DNA of 64,000 nucleotides from Paenirhodobacter ferrireducens (GCF_004022265.1 NZ_SAVB01000003.1:155293-219292), one strand, 5' to 3'. Counted from the stretch's first letter, positions 26,593-34,635 are shown. Program-made: numbers and translations. The notes: a model not told the origin generated them from the sequence alone.

Positions 26593-26833
26593 TGTGTTTG
26601 GTTTTGGAAGCTATTTCAGAGGGGAGGTTTTTAGAGATATCGACCTCCTATTTGTGATTGAAGGTCGAAATGATAAAATTCGTTCAACATGCGAATTCAT
26701 TGAGAGAAGCCTGCAATGTCGAATGGGGGAATTAGCGGAGCTGATCCATCCAACATTTGTTACCCAAGGTCAGTTTAGTCGTAAGCCGTTGCGCGATATG
26801 GATCAATTAGTACATCTTGCAGGCAAGCCATAG
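26570..26833 (+). CDS. Minimal nucleotidyltransferase-fold protein
   Basis: 87 residues. The N-terminal FGFGSYFRGEVFRDIDLLFV contains GSxxRG...DxDLL, the nucleotidyltransferase catalytic signature with two metal-binding Asp residues, followed by VIEGRNDKIRSTCEFIERSL. Similar small MNT-type proteins act as antitoxins that AMPylate HEPN toxins, or as tRNA- or protein-modifying factors. No HEPN partner is visible. The start overlaps the previous gene. AT-rich, like the other two cassette genes. Confidence 0.66.
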   Translation: MEQCGLISVFGFGSYFRGEVFRDIDLLFVIEGRNDKIRSTCEFIERSLQCRMGELAELIHPTFVTQGQFSRKPLRDMDQLVHLAGKP

Positions 26834-26882
26834 CAGGGGCGAATTTATGCAACTGGTGCAACGAAGGCAGGCCCCGCCGTTC

Positions 26883-27077
26883 TCATTGCCAGCTTACCAG
26901 CGCGCCCTTGGCAGTCTCAGCAATCGACAGCACCAGCACCCGGCCTAGCGTGCTGGGTCCGAAGATGCGCCGCAGTTCTGGCGTCGTGCAGGGCAGGTCT
27001 GCCCCGACTGCCAGCCGCAGCCCGGCGTTTTCGATTGCCGCCACATCGGCGGGGGTCACTATCGTTTGGTTTGCCAT
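26883..27077 (-). CDS. Small hypothetical protein
   Basis: 64 residues from ATG at 27077, with AAAGGAG six nt upstream. MANQTIVTPADVAAIENAGL... ends ETAKGALVSWQ. No membrane segment. It is GC-rich again and on the opposite strand to the AT-rich cassette. No family recognised. Confidence 0.6.
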   Translation of the reverse strand: MANQTIVTPADVAAIENAGLRLAVGADLPCTTPELRRIFGPSTLGRVLVLSIAETAKGALVSWQ

Positions 27078-27206
27078 GATCGACTCCTTTCGCGGTTTCA
27101 TGTTCGGAAAGGGTGGCATGGGCGGCGATGAGCTTTCCCCATATTCGCCAAAGTCTCGCCACGATCTTTCAATACATTGGAGGCCTTAAAGGAAGAGGGA
27201 CATTTG

Positions 27207-27527
27207 ATGAGAAACGCTTTGCTATTGGTGCCATTGCTTGTGCTTTCGGCTTGCGTCGAACCGGTCATGATGAGCGGCGCAAGCTATCCACCGGTTGAAC
27301 CCGCGCAGGTCCGCATGTCGTTCGCCTCGGTCCCGAACTGCGCTGGGGCGGTGGAAATCGGGTTGATCCCGCAAGTTGGCTCCAACAAGTATTCGCAAGA
27401 CAGGGCAATGAGTGCGATCCGGTCTCAGGCGGCGTCGAATGGCGCTAACCTTGTGCTAATGGAAACTCGCCCTACCAGTCTGCTGGGGGACATGCTGATT
27501 GATGCTGTCATGTATCGTTGTCCATGA
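27207..27527 (+). CDS. Small secreted lipoprotein
   Basis: 106 residues from ATG at 27207 (ribosome binding site GGAAGAGG). Signal sequence MRNALLLVPLLVLSACVEPV with lipobox LSAC, so it should be lipidated and membrane anchored. The mature part has paired Cys (NCAGAVEIG and MYRCP) and the segment AIRSQAASNGANLVLM, resembling small DUF4156-like lipoproteins. The stop overlaps the ATG of the next membrane-protein gene (ATGA). A cell-surface role such as superinfection exclusion is possible but not shown. Confidence 0.7.
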   Translation: MRNALLLVPLLVLSACVEPVMMSGASYPPVEPAQVRMSFASVPNCAGAVEIGLIPQVGSNKYSQDRAMSAIRSQAASNGANLVLMETRPTSLLGDMLIDAVMYRCP

Positions 27528-27835
27528 GTCAGAATGATTTTAAGCGGGGGATGAGCATTGCATTGGGCGGCGTCGCCGCGCTCGTTCTGGTCGGTGCGGT
27601 GGTGTGTGCCGGGGTAGTGGGTTTTCAGTACATCAATGCAGACCACAAGCGCGATACGCTAGTCGAAGAACTGCGGGCAGCTTGTGTCGGTGCCGGAAGC
27701 CTTCCGGGGCCTATGGGTTCATCGGTGGTAGGGCAGAGAGATATTCAGCGGGCGCATGATGAACTTCTCGTCTGCGGCCAAGCACAGATGAAGCTAAAAT
27801 TGTATGACGCTGGTATATCAGTGGACGATTTGTGA
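27524..27835 (+). CDS. Small single-pass membrane protein paired with the lipoprotein
   Basis: 103 residues, ATG at 27524 within the previous stop. One strong transmembrane segment (IALGGVAALVLVGAVVCAGV) near the N-terminus, then ~70 polar residues with two Cys. The overlap of an outer lipoprotein gene and an inner membrane gene recalls spanin pairs, but no lysin or holin gene accompanies them and gene order is reversed, so I leave function open. Confidence 0.62.
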   Translation: MSQNDFKRGMSIALGGVAALVLVGAVVCAGVVGFQYINADHKRDTLVEELRAACVGAGSLPGPMGSSVVGQRDIQRAHDELLVCGQAQMKLKLYDAGISVDDL

Positions 27836-27865
27836 CCGCTGATGCGGTCTCGTATCATGACTACA

Positions 27866-28170
27866 GGGCGGAATTTAGGGCGGACAGGGCGGATTTTGGA
27901 AAATGAAAATCCGCCCGAAAAACCCCTTATTTTGTTGAAAGGGCGGACAGGGCGGAAAGGGAGGACAAAAATATTAGTTAGTTCTCTTTTCTCTGACCCT
28001 CTCTCTTCGCGCGGTGTGGGGTCCGGGGCGCGTGTTGCGGTCAAGGAAAATCTGTCTGTGCCTGTTTTTCTGTCCGCCCTTTCCGCCCTTTCCGCCCCTG
28101 TTGATTCTAAAGGATTTTTCGGGCGGATTTTCGGGCGGACAAGCATTTCCAAAATCCGCCCTGTCCGCTG
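27866..28170. repeat. Inverted array of GGGCGGA iterons, candidate replication origin
   Basis: Twelve exact copies of GGGCGGA in 274 bp: forward at 27866, 27878, 27887, 27941, 27950, 28121, 28133; reverse (TCCGCCC) at 27910, 28073, 28082, 28091, 28155. The outer parts form a perfect 20-bp inverted repeat (27881-27900 with 28148-28167), and the inner copies mirror each other around an AT-richer centre (~27965-28070). Located directly downstream of the primase/helicase gene. Any reading frame through it is unlikely to be coding. Confidence 0.8.
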
Positions 28171-28176
28171 GAAGTG

Positions 28177-28198
28177 AAAAGGCGCGCTAACGCGCGCC
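28177..28198 (-). terminator. Terminator of the primase/helicase gene
   Basis: Perfect stem GGCGCG-CTAA-CGCGCC (28181-28198 palindrome), followed on the reverse strand by TTTT. It touches the stop codon of the leftward gene at 28200. Confidence 0.78.
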
Positions 28199-28199
28199 C

Positions 28200-31100
28200 T
28201 CACAAAGCCACCCCCAAGCCCTTCGGGATATGCGGCAACCCCAGCTTGTCGCGAAGGACGCGTACGTTCGGCACGTCACCCGCCCCGATGCCCTTGGGCA
28301 ACTTGTTGTGGGTCCGGTTCTTGCCGCTCAGTTCCAGCGCCCCGGCGTCTTCCAGCGCCCTCAACAGTGCCGCGCGGGTCCCGTTCAAGCCCATGGTCTT
28401 CATGTCGTTCAACGCGTCCGCGATCAGGACAATCTTGTCTTCGTCGTACCAGCCCTTGAGGTCGCGATAGCTGCGCGCGGTGTCGTCCGATACATCCATG
28501 ACGCTAACGTCGAACGCCCGGACCAGCCACGCCCGGAAGCCGTCCAGCAAAGAGGCTTCGCCTTCGGTCGCCTTGCCTTCGTCCGATGCCTTGAACGCGT
28601 TCCAAGCCGTCATCACCGCGCCCCGGACCTTTGCCACATCATCAAGGAGTCCAGCCTCACAGGCCTTTTCCCCCGCGATCTGTACAAGGGCGAAGATGCG
28701 CGCCGCCCGCGCCTGTGCAGGCGATGCCTCACCCGCCAAGGTCGCGGCGGCTTCGTCCACTGCCTTGCGCAGATCGTGCCCCCGGCGGTGCCAGTCGTTC
28801 GCGATCAGCCAGCGAACGAAAGCCGGGCCTGCGTGCCCATAGTTGCGGGTAACATCTTCAAGGACCTTGATTTCAGCCGCGCTAACGCGTGCCCCGTCCC
28901 CCACGGAAATATCCGGGAAGCGAACGGAAATGCCGGTCTTGTAGTCGCCCCCGGCGTTCTCGATCACGGTTCGCAGAGTCCGTTCGTTGGTCAGGCCGAT
29001 GAAAGGCCGGTACTCTGCATCTTCTGCCAGCCCGCGCCCGCGTCCTGCCTTCCGGCTCTTGCCGGTGCCTTCTGCCAGCGCGAAGAGCATTTCCGCGAGG
29101 GCCTTGGGGTTCTGCATCATGCTGATTTCGTCCAGCCCCATGAAGGTTTCCGAACCGACAGACGCGAGGTCTTCCATGGCGTTCAACGTGGAATTCAGCT
29201 TGAAGAACGTCCCGCGCTTGCTGGCAGTTGCGCCCCATGCCGCGCAGCCCAAGAGCAAGGACAGAGTCTTGCCCATGGAAGAGTCGCCCGACAGGTTGAA
29301 ACCACAGGCGGGCAAGTCGGTGAGGGACAGAAGCGGACCCACGAAGGCGGCACAGACGCCCCAGCCCCAATAGAAATTGCGGTCATGGGCAAGGGCCGCG
29401 TTAGCGGCCTTCTGCCACCCCTCCAAAGTGCCCGCCGTGCCGGTGTCCTTCATCGTGGCGACAGATGCCAGCCGGAAGGGGTTCGCCGGTTCGGCTTCGA
29501 TGTGCACGCCCGAAGGCAGCATGAAGCCAAGGACGTTGCCCCCGCCGTCGCGGACCCAGCCCGGACGCGGGACAGTCGGGGAATGGCGGCGCGGATTTAC
29601 CCGGCAGAAGAGGTCCAGAAGCGAGTCCCGGTCCTTCTTATTTCGCGCGACAACGCGCATTCCGGCGTCCGCGAGGTCTTCCACAACCCCGCCCCCGGTC
29701 GGGGACGTCAGGTCGCGCAGGAACAAGGTCACTTCCACTTCCACCCCGAACCGGTTCTGAAAATGGATGATCATGCCTGCGTCACCATTGCCCGCGAGGT
29801 TGGCGGCAGTGCCCACCACGTCAAAGGCCTGACAAAGGGGCTTGTCGCCTTCGTCTTCATCCCCCAGCCGGTACACCATGCCACCCCTGACCTTGTACCC
29901 GGAAGGCAGCCAATCCTTGCGCGGTTCAAAACGCGCGTCTTCGGGTTCCGCCTCCGGTTCTTCGTAGTCGTGACCGGTGGCAGGCTTGGCCTTCCGGCGC
30001 TTGCCCTTGGGCTTAGCTGCCTCTTCCTCTGCCAATTCTTCGTCGGACAGCGGTTCAAGGTAGGCGTCCGAAACAAGGCAGGACTCGTCAAACCAGCCGT
30101 CCGCGATAGCTTTGTGCAGCATGTCGAGCCGGTCATGGCCGCCGCAAGAGTTGTGCTTGCACTTCCAGACAAAGCCGGTGTCCCCGTCCGCGTCCTGCAC
30201 GTGACATCCGCCGTCGACGGGGTCCCCGGCGTTGCTGTGCCATTCGTCGAACGGGCATTCGACGACAAGAAGGCTGCCCTTGTCTTCCCGAACGCGTTCC
30301 GGCGCATTCAACATGATCAGGTCAGCAATGCGCAGGCGCTTGGCATACTTTGCGGCCCACGCCTTGACGGACATTCCGGCGATCTCGCGCTCATCGGTCT
30401 CAGCCCCAGCGCCTGCCTTCTCGAAAGCGTTGCGCTTACTGGACTCGCCTTCCGGCAGTTCTTCAAAGGTCAGGGCGCGGCCCCGGATAATGTCGATTAC
30501 TCCTTCCGCGCCGGGCGGGTGCGACGGCATGTAGAAGGCCCGCGAGACGTCGATACAGGACTCGTCGATCATAAGCCCCAGCTTCGCTGCCAGCCCCAGC
30601 AACTTGCGCTTGTACAGGTCGCGCCCATCCCGGACCTTCCGGGCAATGCGCCCGATCTCCACGGGCTTGTCGAGCGGGAAAACCATGCGGAATTTGTCGA
30701 GCGGATCGTGGGCAATCTCGATCATCACGCCCTTGGGGGTGTGGGTGTACGGGGTCGCGATGCGGACAGAGGCGACATGTTCCGGGCGGTACTTGCCAGA
30801 AGCGGCCATCCATTCGCGCACATCGTCGTCGGTCGGGTCGCCTACGCGCGCCGCCTTGTCCATCCACGCAAGGACCTTGTCGCGTTCGACGTGAGATTTT
30901 TCCGTCTGATCGTTGAACGAGGTGTAGGCGATGCAGGCAAGACCCAGCTTTGCCGCCCGGTCCACCGCGTCAAGGTAGAAGTCCCCGGACTCAACGTCCA
31001 AGGTCATACATTCCTGCGTCACCATGGCGTTGGCGGTGCGGTCCTTACCGGCAGACTTGCCGAAGACGATAGGGAAGAATCCCTTGGCCTTGCGCTCAAG

Positions 31101-31385
31101 GTGATGCGACAGCCCGCATTCCGGGCCGCGCCCGTTCTTGACCTTCTGGCCCTTGATCCAAGCGCGCAGGGTGCCCGTGGTGTTGGTCCAGCGCTTCTGT
31201 TCCACGTCGCGCGCGAGGTCATCCGGCAGAAGGAAGGTCATGGGCCGGTCAAGCAATGCCTGCCATTCCGGCGAGTCAGGCCCGCTGACGCGGGCACTGT
31301 TCAATTCTGCATCGGTATTGCCAAGAAGCGGGTCGGTGTCCGTCTCGATCAGGTCGGACTCGTCAAACTTGTGGTGAGCGTTCAT
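28200..31385 (-). CDS. Replication primase/helicase: AEP-like N-terminus, zinc ribbon and DUF927 helicase domain
   Basis: 1061 residues. N-terminal ~330 residues resemble an archaeo-eukaryotic-type primase region of mobile elements (DRTANAMVTQECMTLDVESG, DVSRAFYMPSHPPGAEGV). Residues ~370-440 hold a zinc-ribbon-like VVECPFDEWHSNAGD with later CHVQDADGD and WKCKHNSCGG. Residues ~510-900 are a DUF927 helicase/ATPase: Walker A LSGDSSMGKTLSLLLG, Walker B-like FMGLDEISMM and sensor-like IGLTNERTLRTV. A charged Lys-rich linker joins the halves. Functional parallel: P4 alpha protein, which primes and unwinds at satellite origins. Two iteron arrays lie on its two sides, supporting autonomous replication of the element (inference). 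Confidence 0.85.
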   Translation of the reverse strand: MNAHHKFDESDLIETDTDPLLGNTDAELNSARVSGPDSPEWQALLDRPMTFLLPDDLARDVEQKRWTNTTGTLRAWIKGQKVKNGRGPECGLSHHLERKAKGFFPIVFGKSAGKDRTANAMVTQECMTLDVESGDFYLDAVDRAAKLGLACIAYTSFNDQTEKSHVERDKVLAWMDKAARVGDPTDDDVREWMAASGKYRPEHVASVRIATPYTHTPKGVMIEIAHDPLDKFRMVFPLDKPVEIGRIARKVRDGRDLYKRKLLGLAAKLGLMIDESCIDVSRAFYMPSHPPGAEGVIDIIRGRALTFEELPEGESSKRNAFEKAGAGAETDEREIAGMSVKAWAAKYAKRLRIADLIMLNAPERVREDKGSLLVVECPFDEWHSNAGDPVDGGCHVQDADGDTGFVWKCKHNSCGGHDRLDMLHKAIADGWFDESCLVSDAYLEPLSDEELAEEEAAKPKGKRRKAKPATGHDYEEPEAEPEDARFEPRKDWLPSGYKVRGGMVYRLGDEDEGDKPLCQAFDVVGTAANLAGNGDAGMIIHFQNRFGVEVEVTLFLRDLTSPTGGGVVEDLADAGMRVVARNKKDRDSLLDLFCRVNPRRHSPTVPRPGWVRDGGGNVLGFMLPSGVHIEAEPANPFRLASVATMKDTGTAGTLEGWQKAANAALAHDRNFYWGWGVCAAFVGPLLSLTDLPACGFNLSGDSSMGKTLSLLLGCAAWGATASKRGTFFKLNSTLNAMEDLASVGSETFMGLDEISMMQNPKALAEMLFALAEGTGKSRKAGRGRGLAEDAEYRPFIGLTNERTLRTVIENAGGDYKTGISVRFPDISVGDGARVSAAEIKVLEDVTRNYGHAGPAFVRWLIANDWHRRGHDLRKAVDEAAATLAGEASPAQARAARIFALVQIAGEKACEAGLLDDVAKVRGAVMTAWNAFKASDEGKATEGEASLLDGFRAWLVRAFDVSVMDVSDDTARSYRDLKGWYDEDKIVLIADALNDMKTMGLNGTRAALLRALEDAGALELSGKNRTHNKLPKGIGAGDVPNVRVLRDKLGLPHIPKGLGVAL

Positions 31386-31398
31386 TGATTGGTTGTTC

Positions 31399-31560
31399 TC
31401 AGTGGGGGTGTTTGGTCAATTCCATGACCTTCCGCGCAAGGTTATTCACGCGTTCCAGATTTCCGGGGGTCATTGGTTTTTGCGCGGTCCGGGCCAGAAG
31501 GTCCGATACAAGGATGATTTGCATTTCGGTTTCCGCGCTCGGGAAATTGATAACGGTCAT
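31399..31560 (-). CDS. Small hypothetical protein upstream of the primase
   Basis: 53 residues from ATG at 31560 with AAGGAGG five to six nt upstream: MTVINFPSAETEMQIILVSD. Helical C-terminal half (LERVNNLARKVMELTKHPH). The primase gene starts 13 bp after its stop, so the two are probably co-transcribed; a small replication or copy-control factor is possible. No family recognised. Confidence 0.62.
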   Translation of the reverse strand: MTVINFPSAETEMQIILVSDLLARTAQKPMTPGNLERVNNLARKVMELTKHPH

Positions 31561-31708
31561 TCGGTCCTCCTTTTGGTTTGATCTGAGGTCAATATGCCCG
31601 ATTCTTGCGTGAAAAGAAGGGTTTGGCGTGAGTGGTCCGCATTTTGTCTGGCACATCGTTTTCGCCATAATTTCACTGTTTCCGGTTTTAAGGCGGTGCC
31701 GTTTTGCC

Positions 31709-31816
31709 AATTCAGCTTCAAGCCGAATTTAAGCCGGGACTTCGGCTTCAAGCTAAATTTCAAATTCGGCTTCAAGCTTATTTCAATTTCCAGATTTGAG
31801 CTTGAAGCCGAATTTT
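31709..31816. repeat. Second iteron array, AATTCGGCTTCAAGCT type
   Basis: Copies at 31709-31724 (one mismatch, extended into a palindrome by AAGCCGAATT), 31740-31754, 31763-31778 and, inverted, 31799-31816. A fifth partial match (TTCAGCTTCAAGCCG) lies at 31927-31941, inside the next gene. AT-rich spacers separate them. The array lies upstream of the 53-residue gene and primase, so it may be a replication-control site or an autoregulatory operator. Confidence 0.72.
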
Positions 31817-31877
31817 AGGCTTCGATTGTTTCGGGGTCGTTTTCGCGGGTGTTGCCTAAAAGTCGCGACCTCAGATT

Positions 31878-32072
31878 TTAAGCCGCGTCCTGCATCCCAT
31901 CGCGCCGGGCAAGGAATGCGAGCTTTTCAGCTTCAAGCCGCATTTCCTCTTCTGCCAATTCTTCGGGGGTCATGTTGCGCCGGGCGCGTTCGGCGTTGCG
32001 CCACTTCGCCCGATGCGCGGCCATGCGCTTGCGAGTTCCCAAGTCGGGCGTAATGATAAACGGGTCACGCAT
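31878..32072 (-). CDS. Small hypothetical protein, highly charged helical
   Basis: 64 residues: MRDPFIITPDLGTRKRMAAH, then charged helix (KWRNAERARRNMTPEELAEEEMRLEAEKLAFLARR). Predicted coiled-coil-like, cytoplasmic. Its start overlaps the end of the preceding gene by 8 bp. No known family. Confidence 0.6.
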   Translation of the reverse strand: MRDPFIITPDLGTRKRMAAHRAKWRNAERARRNMTPEELAEEEMRLEAEKLAFLARRDGMQDAA

Positions 32073-32448
32073 CTTCGATCATGGCCCCCGCGCAGAGGGG
32101 GTCCAAAAGGCCAAGCGGATCAATCGCCCCCCGCGCGTCCGTCACTCGATCCCAGAATCCGACAGGGTGGATTTCGGCTTCGCCTTCCACCGGCCCGACC
32201 GACCGGACCCAGAATGCGCCGTCATCCGAGAGAGTAAACTTGCACCGCGTGGCGCTCAGGTACGCATACTTGGACCCCATGACCATGGTCAGCTCATGGG
32301 CGGGGATAAGCAGTGCGACGGGCGGGCTGGAAAAGTGGTCGTTCACCGCGTCCGCAAGAATTCGGGTGAGTTCGTCCAAGAGCTGGGTCTCAGTCTGGAT
32401 GATCATTGCCGCGCGTTCGGCGGGCGTGAGAATGCTGGCGTCTGCCAT
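32065..32448 (-). CDS. Hypothetical protein of the element
   Basis: 127 residues from ATG at 32448 (MADASILTPAERAAMIIQTE). Mixed fold with ALLIPAHELTMVMGSKYAYL and a C-terminal acidic end. No membrane segment or known motif. Followed with an 8-bp overlap by the next small gene. Lies downstream of a hairpin at 32556-32573. Confidence 0.6.
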   Translation of the reverse strand: MADASILTPAERAAMIIQTETQLLDELTRILADAVNDHFSSPPVALLIPAHELTMVMGSKYAYLSATRCKFTLSDDGAFWVRSVGPVEGEAEIHPVGFWDRVTDARGAIDPLGLLDPLCAGAMIEDA

Positions 32449-32555
32449 GGTTGAGTCTTTCAGTAATGATATGGGAAGGGGTGGCAGGCTAACCCGTCTG
32501 CCATGGGTGGCGCTGTGCAGCGCCTTGACCAATAGCCCCGCCATCGGTCCTTCCA

Positions 32556-32573
32556 CGCCCCCTAACGGGGGCG
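32556..32573. terminator. GC-rich hairpin (CTAAC loop family)
   Basis: Palindrome CGCCCCC-TAAC-GGGGGCG between the genes at 32065 and 32588. No T-run follows on either strand, so it may be a weak terminator, an RNA processing or stabilising stem, or a protein site. Confidence 0.45.
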
Positions 32574-32587
32574 CAGGCTAACTTAGA

Positions 32588-32821
32588 TCAGTTCCACCGC
32601 TGCGCCGCGCCACGGGCACGCGCGCGGGCGATCTCTGCGCCGTCCGCCATCGTGGGCGGGGTGTACAGCTCGGCCATAATGGCGCGGTATTCGGCTTCGG
32701 TCACGGTCCCGCCGCCCACAAACGGGCGGACGGTGCCACGGCGCAGCGGGCCGAAGCAGGCGTGGACGTTCAACCCATTCCGTCGAATGTAGTCGGCAAC
32801 TTCACGGGCACGGGGGGTCAT
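32588..32821 (-). CDS. Small hypothetical protein
   Basis: 77 residues, MTPRAREVADYIRRNGLNVH, basic, with a possible winged-helix-like start (EVADYIRRNGLNVHACFGPLRRG). ATG overlaps the upstream stop (ATGA), placing it in the five-gene leftward chain. Possible DNA-binding role is inference only. Confidence 0.6.
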   Translation of the reverse strand: MTPRAREVADYIRRNGLNVHACFGPLRRGTVRPFVGGGTVTEAEYRAIMAELYTPPTMADGAEIARARARGAAQRWN

Positions 32822-33210
32822 GCGGCCACCGCCATTTCCGACTCCGCCGGGGGAGTGTCTTCGTTCTCCATTGCATCAAAGTAGATGCCCGGCAGGACGC
32901 CTTCCGCCGTATGGGTCACCTGCCGCGCGAAGTCGCGCAGGGTCTTCGCGGCGGCTTCTTTCTCTTCCGCCTCTTTCTGGCGGGCGCGGTAGAAGTCAAA
33001 CCGTTCGTCTTCGATCACGTCCAAGACCTTCCGCAGGCTCAGGCCGCGGGCTTCGTACAGCGCGCCGCGCAATTTTGCCGTCTGCGAAAGGTAGTCATTG
33101 ATCATCGAGTCCAAAGGCTTGCCGTGCTTTTCGGCAGACAGGCGGGCGCGGGCCACCAAGAGCAAGCAGGCCCCCGGCGTTGCCAGCACTTCGGCGTGCA
33201 GGTCGTCCAT
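32818..33210 (-). CDS. Hypothetical protein, coiled-coil-rich
   Basis: About 130 residues from ATG at 33210, preceded by an AGGCGGGG purine stretch; a GTG at 33231 overlapping the upstream stop is the alternative. Sequence MDDLHAEVLATPGACLLLVA... contains a charged helix RARQKEAEEKEAAAKTLRDF. Cytoplasmic, no recognised domain. Overlaps the following gene by 4 bp. Confidence 0.6.
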   Translation of the reverse strand: MDDLHAEVLATPGACLLLVARARLSAEKHGKPLDSMINDYLSQTAKLRGALYEARGLSLRKVLDVIEDERFDFYRARQKEAEEKEAAAKTLRDFARQVTHTAEGVLPGIYFDAMENEDTPPAESEMAVAA

Positions 33211-33227
33211 GTTCGTCGCCCCGCCTT

Positions 33228-33722
33228 TCACTTGATCAATCCAGACGCGCGGGCGATGTTGATCTTCGTCGCCGGATCAGCCGTGCGGCGGATCAAGTTG
33301 ATAATGGTTGCTTCCTCTTCAAGCGTCATTGCGGGCTTGGACGAGCCTTCCGCCGCTTTCTGCGCCTTCTGAATGGCTTCAAGCTCACGCCCAAAGGCCA
33401 TGCGCTGGTGAGGATTCATGCGCGAGAGGTCCTTGTGGAGGTCGGACTCGGTGTTCTCAAGCTGCCGGGCCAGCTCGCGCTTGTGCATCTGTTCCGCCAC
33501 GCTGGGGGCACTGCGCTTGACTTCGTCAAGGTAGCCGTCCGGCAGCCCCGCGCCCTCGGACAGGATGAAGAGGCGCACCGAAGGCAGTTTCAGGAGGTCG
33601 GCCTTATCGACGGTAAGGCCCTCAGAGGCCAACCGGGAAGCGATCATATCCGTGACGGCCTCAAGGCGGGCCTGTTCGCGGGCGGTGAGAGGATAATCGA
33701 AGCTCATTTTTGGGTCATCCAT
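33228..33722 (-). CDS. Hypothetical protein, terminase-small-subunit-sized but unassigned
   Basis: 164 residues from ATG at 33722, whose first bases overlap the stop of the preceding gene; MSFDYPLT at 33707 is the alternative. Mostly helical: REQARLEAVTDMIASRLASE, EQMHKRELARQLENTESDLH, NPHQRMAFGRELEAIQKAQK. No catalytic motif or known family. Confidence 0.6.
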   Translation of the reverse strand: MDDPKMSFDYPLTAREQARLEAVTDMIASRLASEGLTVDKADLLKLPSVRLFILSEGAGLPDGYLDEVKRSAPSVAEQMHKRELARQLENTESDLHKDLSRMNPHQRMAFGRELEAIQKAQKAAEGSSKPAMTLEEEATIINLIRRTADPATKINIARASGLIK

Positions 33723-33984
33723 GAAGGTTCATGAAGCGGACATGTTCGATGTCGGCAAGGGTGGGGGTGGGGGCAGGCTCATCGGACGCGACAAGCGGGG
33801 CGGTGAGGCGGTCCACGTCGCGGGCGCTGATCCGGTGGGCGGTGGCGATTGCCGCAGTCAGCGCGTTCTTGTCTTCCAGCGCGGCGGCGATTCCGGCGTC
33901 GGTCCCACCTGCCCGGCGGTGCAGAGAGGCGCAGGCCTTGGCGCTGGACATAGCAAGCCGTCGCAGGGCGGAAAGCTCGTTCAT
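33715..33984 (-). CDS. Hypothetical protein
   Basis: 89 residues from ATG at 33984 (MNELSALRRLAMSSAKACAS), which overlaps the stop of the upstream gene (ATGA). Ala-rich and helical, ends ADIEHVRFMNLHG. No family recognised. Confidence 0.58.
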   Translation of the reverse strand: MNELSALRRLAMSSAKACASLHRRAGGTDAGIAAALEDKNALTAAIATAHRISARDVDRLTAPLVASDEPAPTPTLADIEHVRFMNLHG

Positions 33985-34514
33985 GCCGCTTCCCCCTGCA
34001 CAAGTTCGGCAGTCAGGTTGGAACGGGCCGAATGCAGAAGCGCGAAGTGGCGCGCCCACGTTGCCCAATCGCACGGCAGCCCTACAGGGTCCCCGGCCAA
34101 GATGTAACGCAGCGCACCCGGCGTGCGGATCACAAGCAGGCGGAGTCGTTCAACGTCCGAAGTCAGGCCATTGGTGCGGACGCCGCGTGCCAGCCCGTCA
34201 AAGAAGGAAGTACGCACTTGGTGCAAACGCAGGGCCGCGCCCGGCACGTTCTGACGGACCCATTCTTCCAGCCGGGCAGAGGACCCAAGGACTTCGTCAC
34301 CGCCTACGTAGGTCACCCCGGAGTCTCGCGCGCGTTCGAGAAGGGCCACGGCTGCCCCGGCGTGCTTCTTGCCCAAGAGGGGCAGGACGTCTGCCAGCGC
34401 ATAGGCCTTGAACCGCCCGTCCTGCGTGGAAGGGAGTCCGTTGAATTTCAGGGTGACGGACCGGCTTTTCAGGCCCGTGGCCTCAAGGAAGTCGTTTTGC
34501 TTGATGGTGAGCAT
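33981..34514 (-). CDS. First gene of the leftward operon, possible DNA-binding regulator
   Basis: 177 residues from ATG at 34514; a longer frame to 34739 crosses a hairpin and is unlikely. The start MLTIKQNDFLEATGLKSRSV and FKAYALADVLPLL resemble the MerR/excisionase-like opening in which a helix-turn-helix is followed by a wing. The rest is helical without known motifs. Position next to the divergent integrase and at the head of the small-gene chain fits a regulator or excisionase (inference). Confidence 0.6.
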   Translation of the reverse strand: MLTIKQNDFLEATGLKSRSVTLKFNGLPSTQDGRFKAYALADVLPLLGKKHAGAAVALLERARDSGVTYVGGDEVLGSSARLEEWVRQNVPGAALRLHQVRTSFFDGLARGVRTNGLTSDVERLRLLVIRTPGALRYILAGDPVGLPCDWATWARHFALLHSARSNLTAELVQGEAA

Positions 34515-34547
34515 AAATCTTGCGGCTCTCTGTTTTTCGCTATTGAC

Positions 34548-34576
34548 ATACTGACAGAAAAATGCTGACGAGTCAA
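34548..34576 (-). promoter_or_regulatory. Candidate promoter/operator for the leftward operon
   Basis: On the reverse strand TTGACT (34571-34576) and CAGTAT (34548-34553) are spaced 17 bp, giving a ~27-nt leader to the ATG at 34514. TGACA/TGACG half-sites repeat four times in 34544-34575, so the region may also bind a repressor. Confidence 0.4.
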
Positions 34577-34635
34577 GAAAACCGCCGATTCGGTTCGCGA
34601 TTCTTGCGGGTGGTTTGGTGGGGGGCAGGAATGGA

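Noticed and set aside
27207..27835. Lipoprotein/membrane-protein pair as spanins
   Set aside because: Gene order is reversed relative to typical i-spanin/o-spanin pairs, coiled-coil content is low and no lysin or holin is nearby.
27842..28177. 111-codon rightward frame through the GGGCGGA array
   Set aside because: Composition follows the repeats, no ribosome binding site, and the repeated heptamers explain the sequence better than a protein does.
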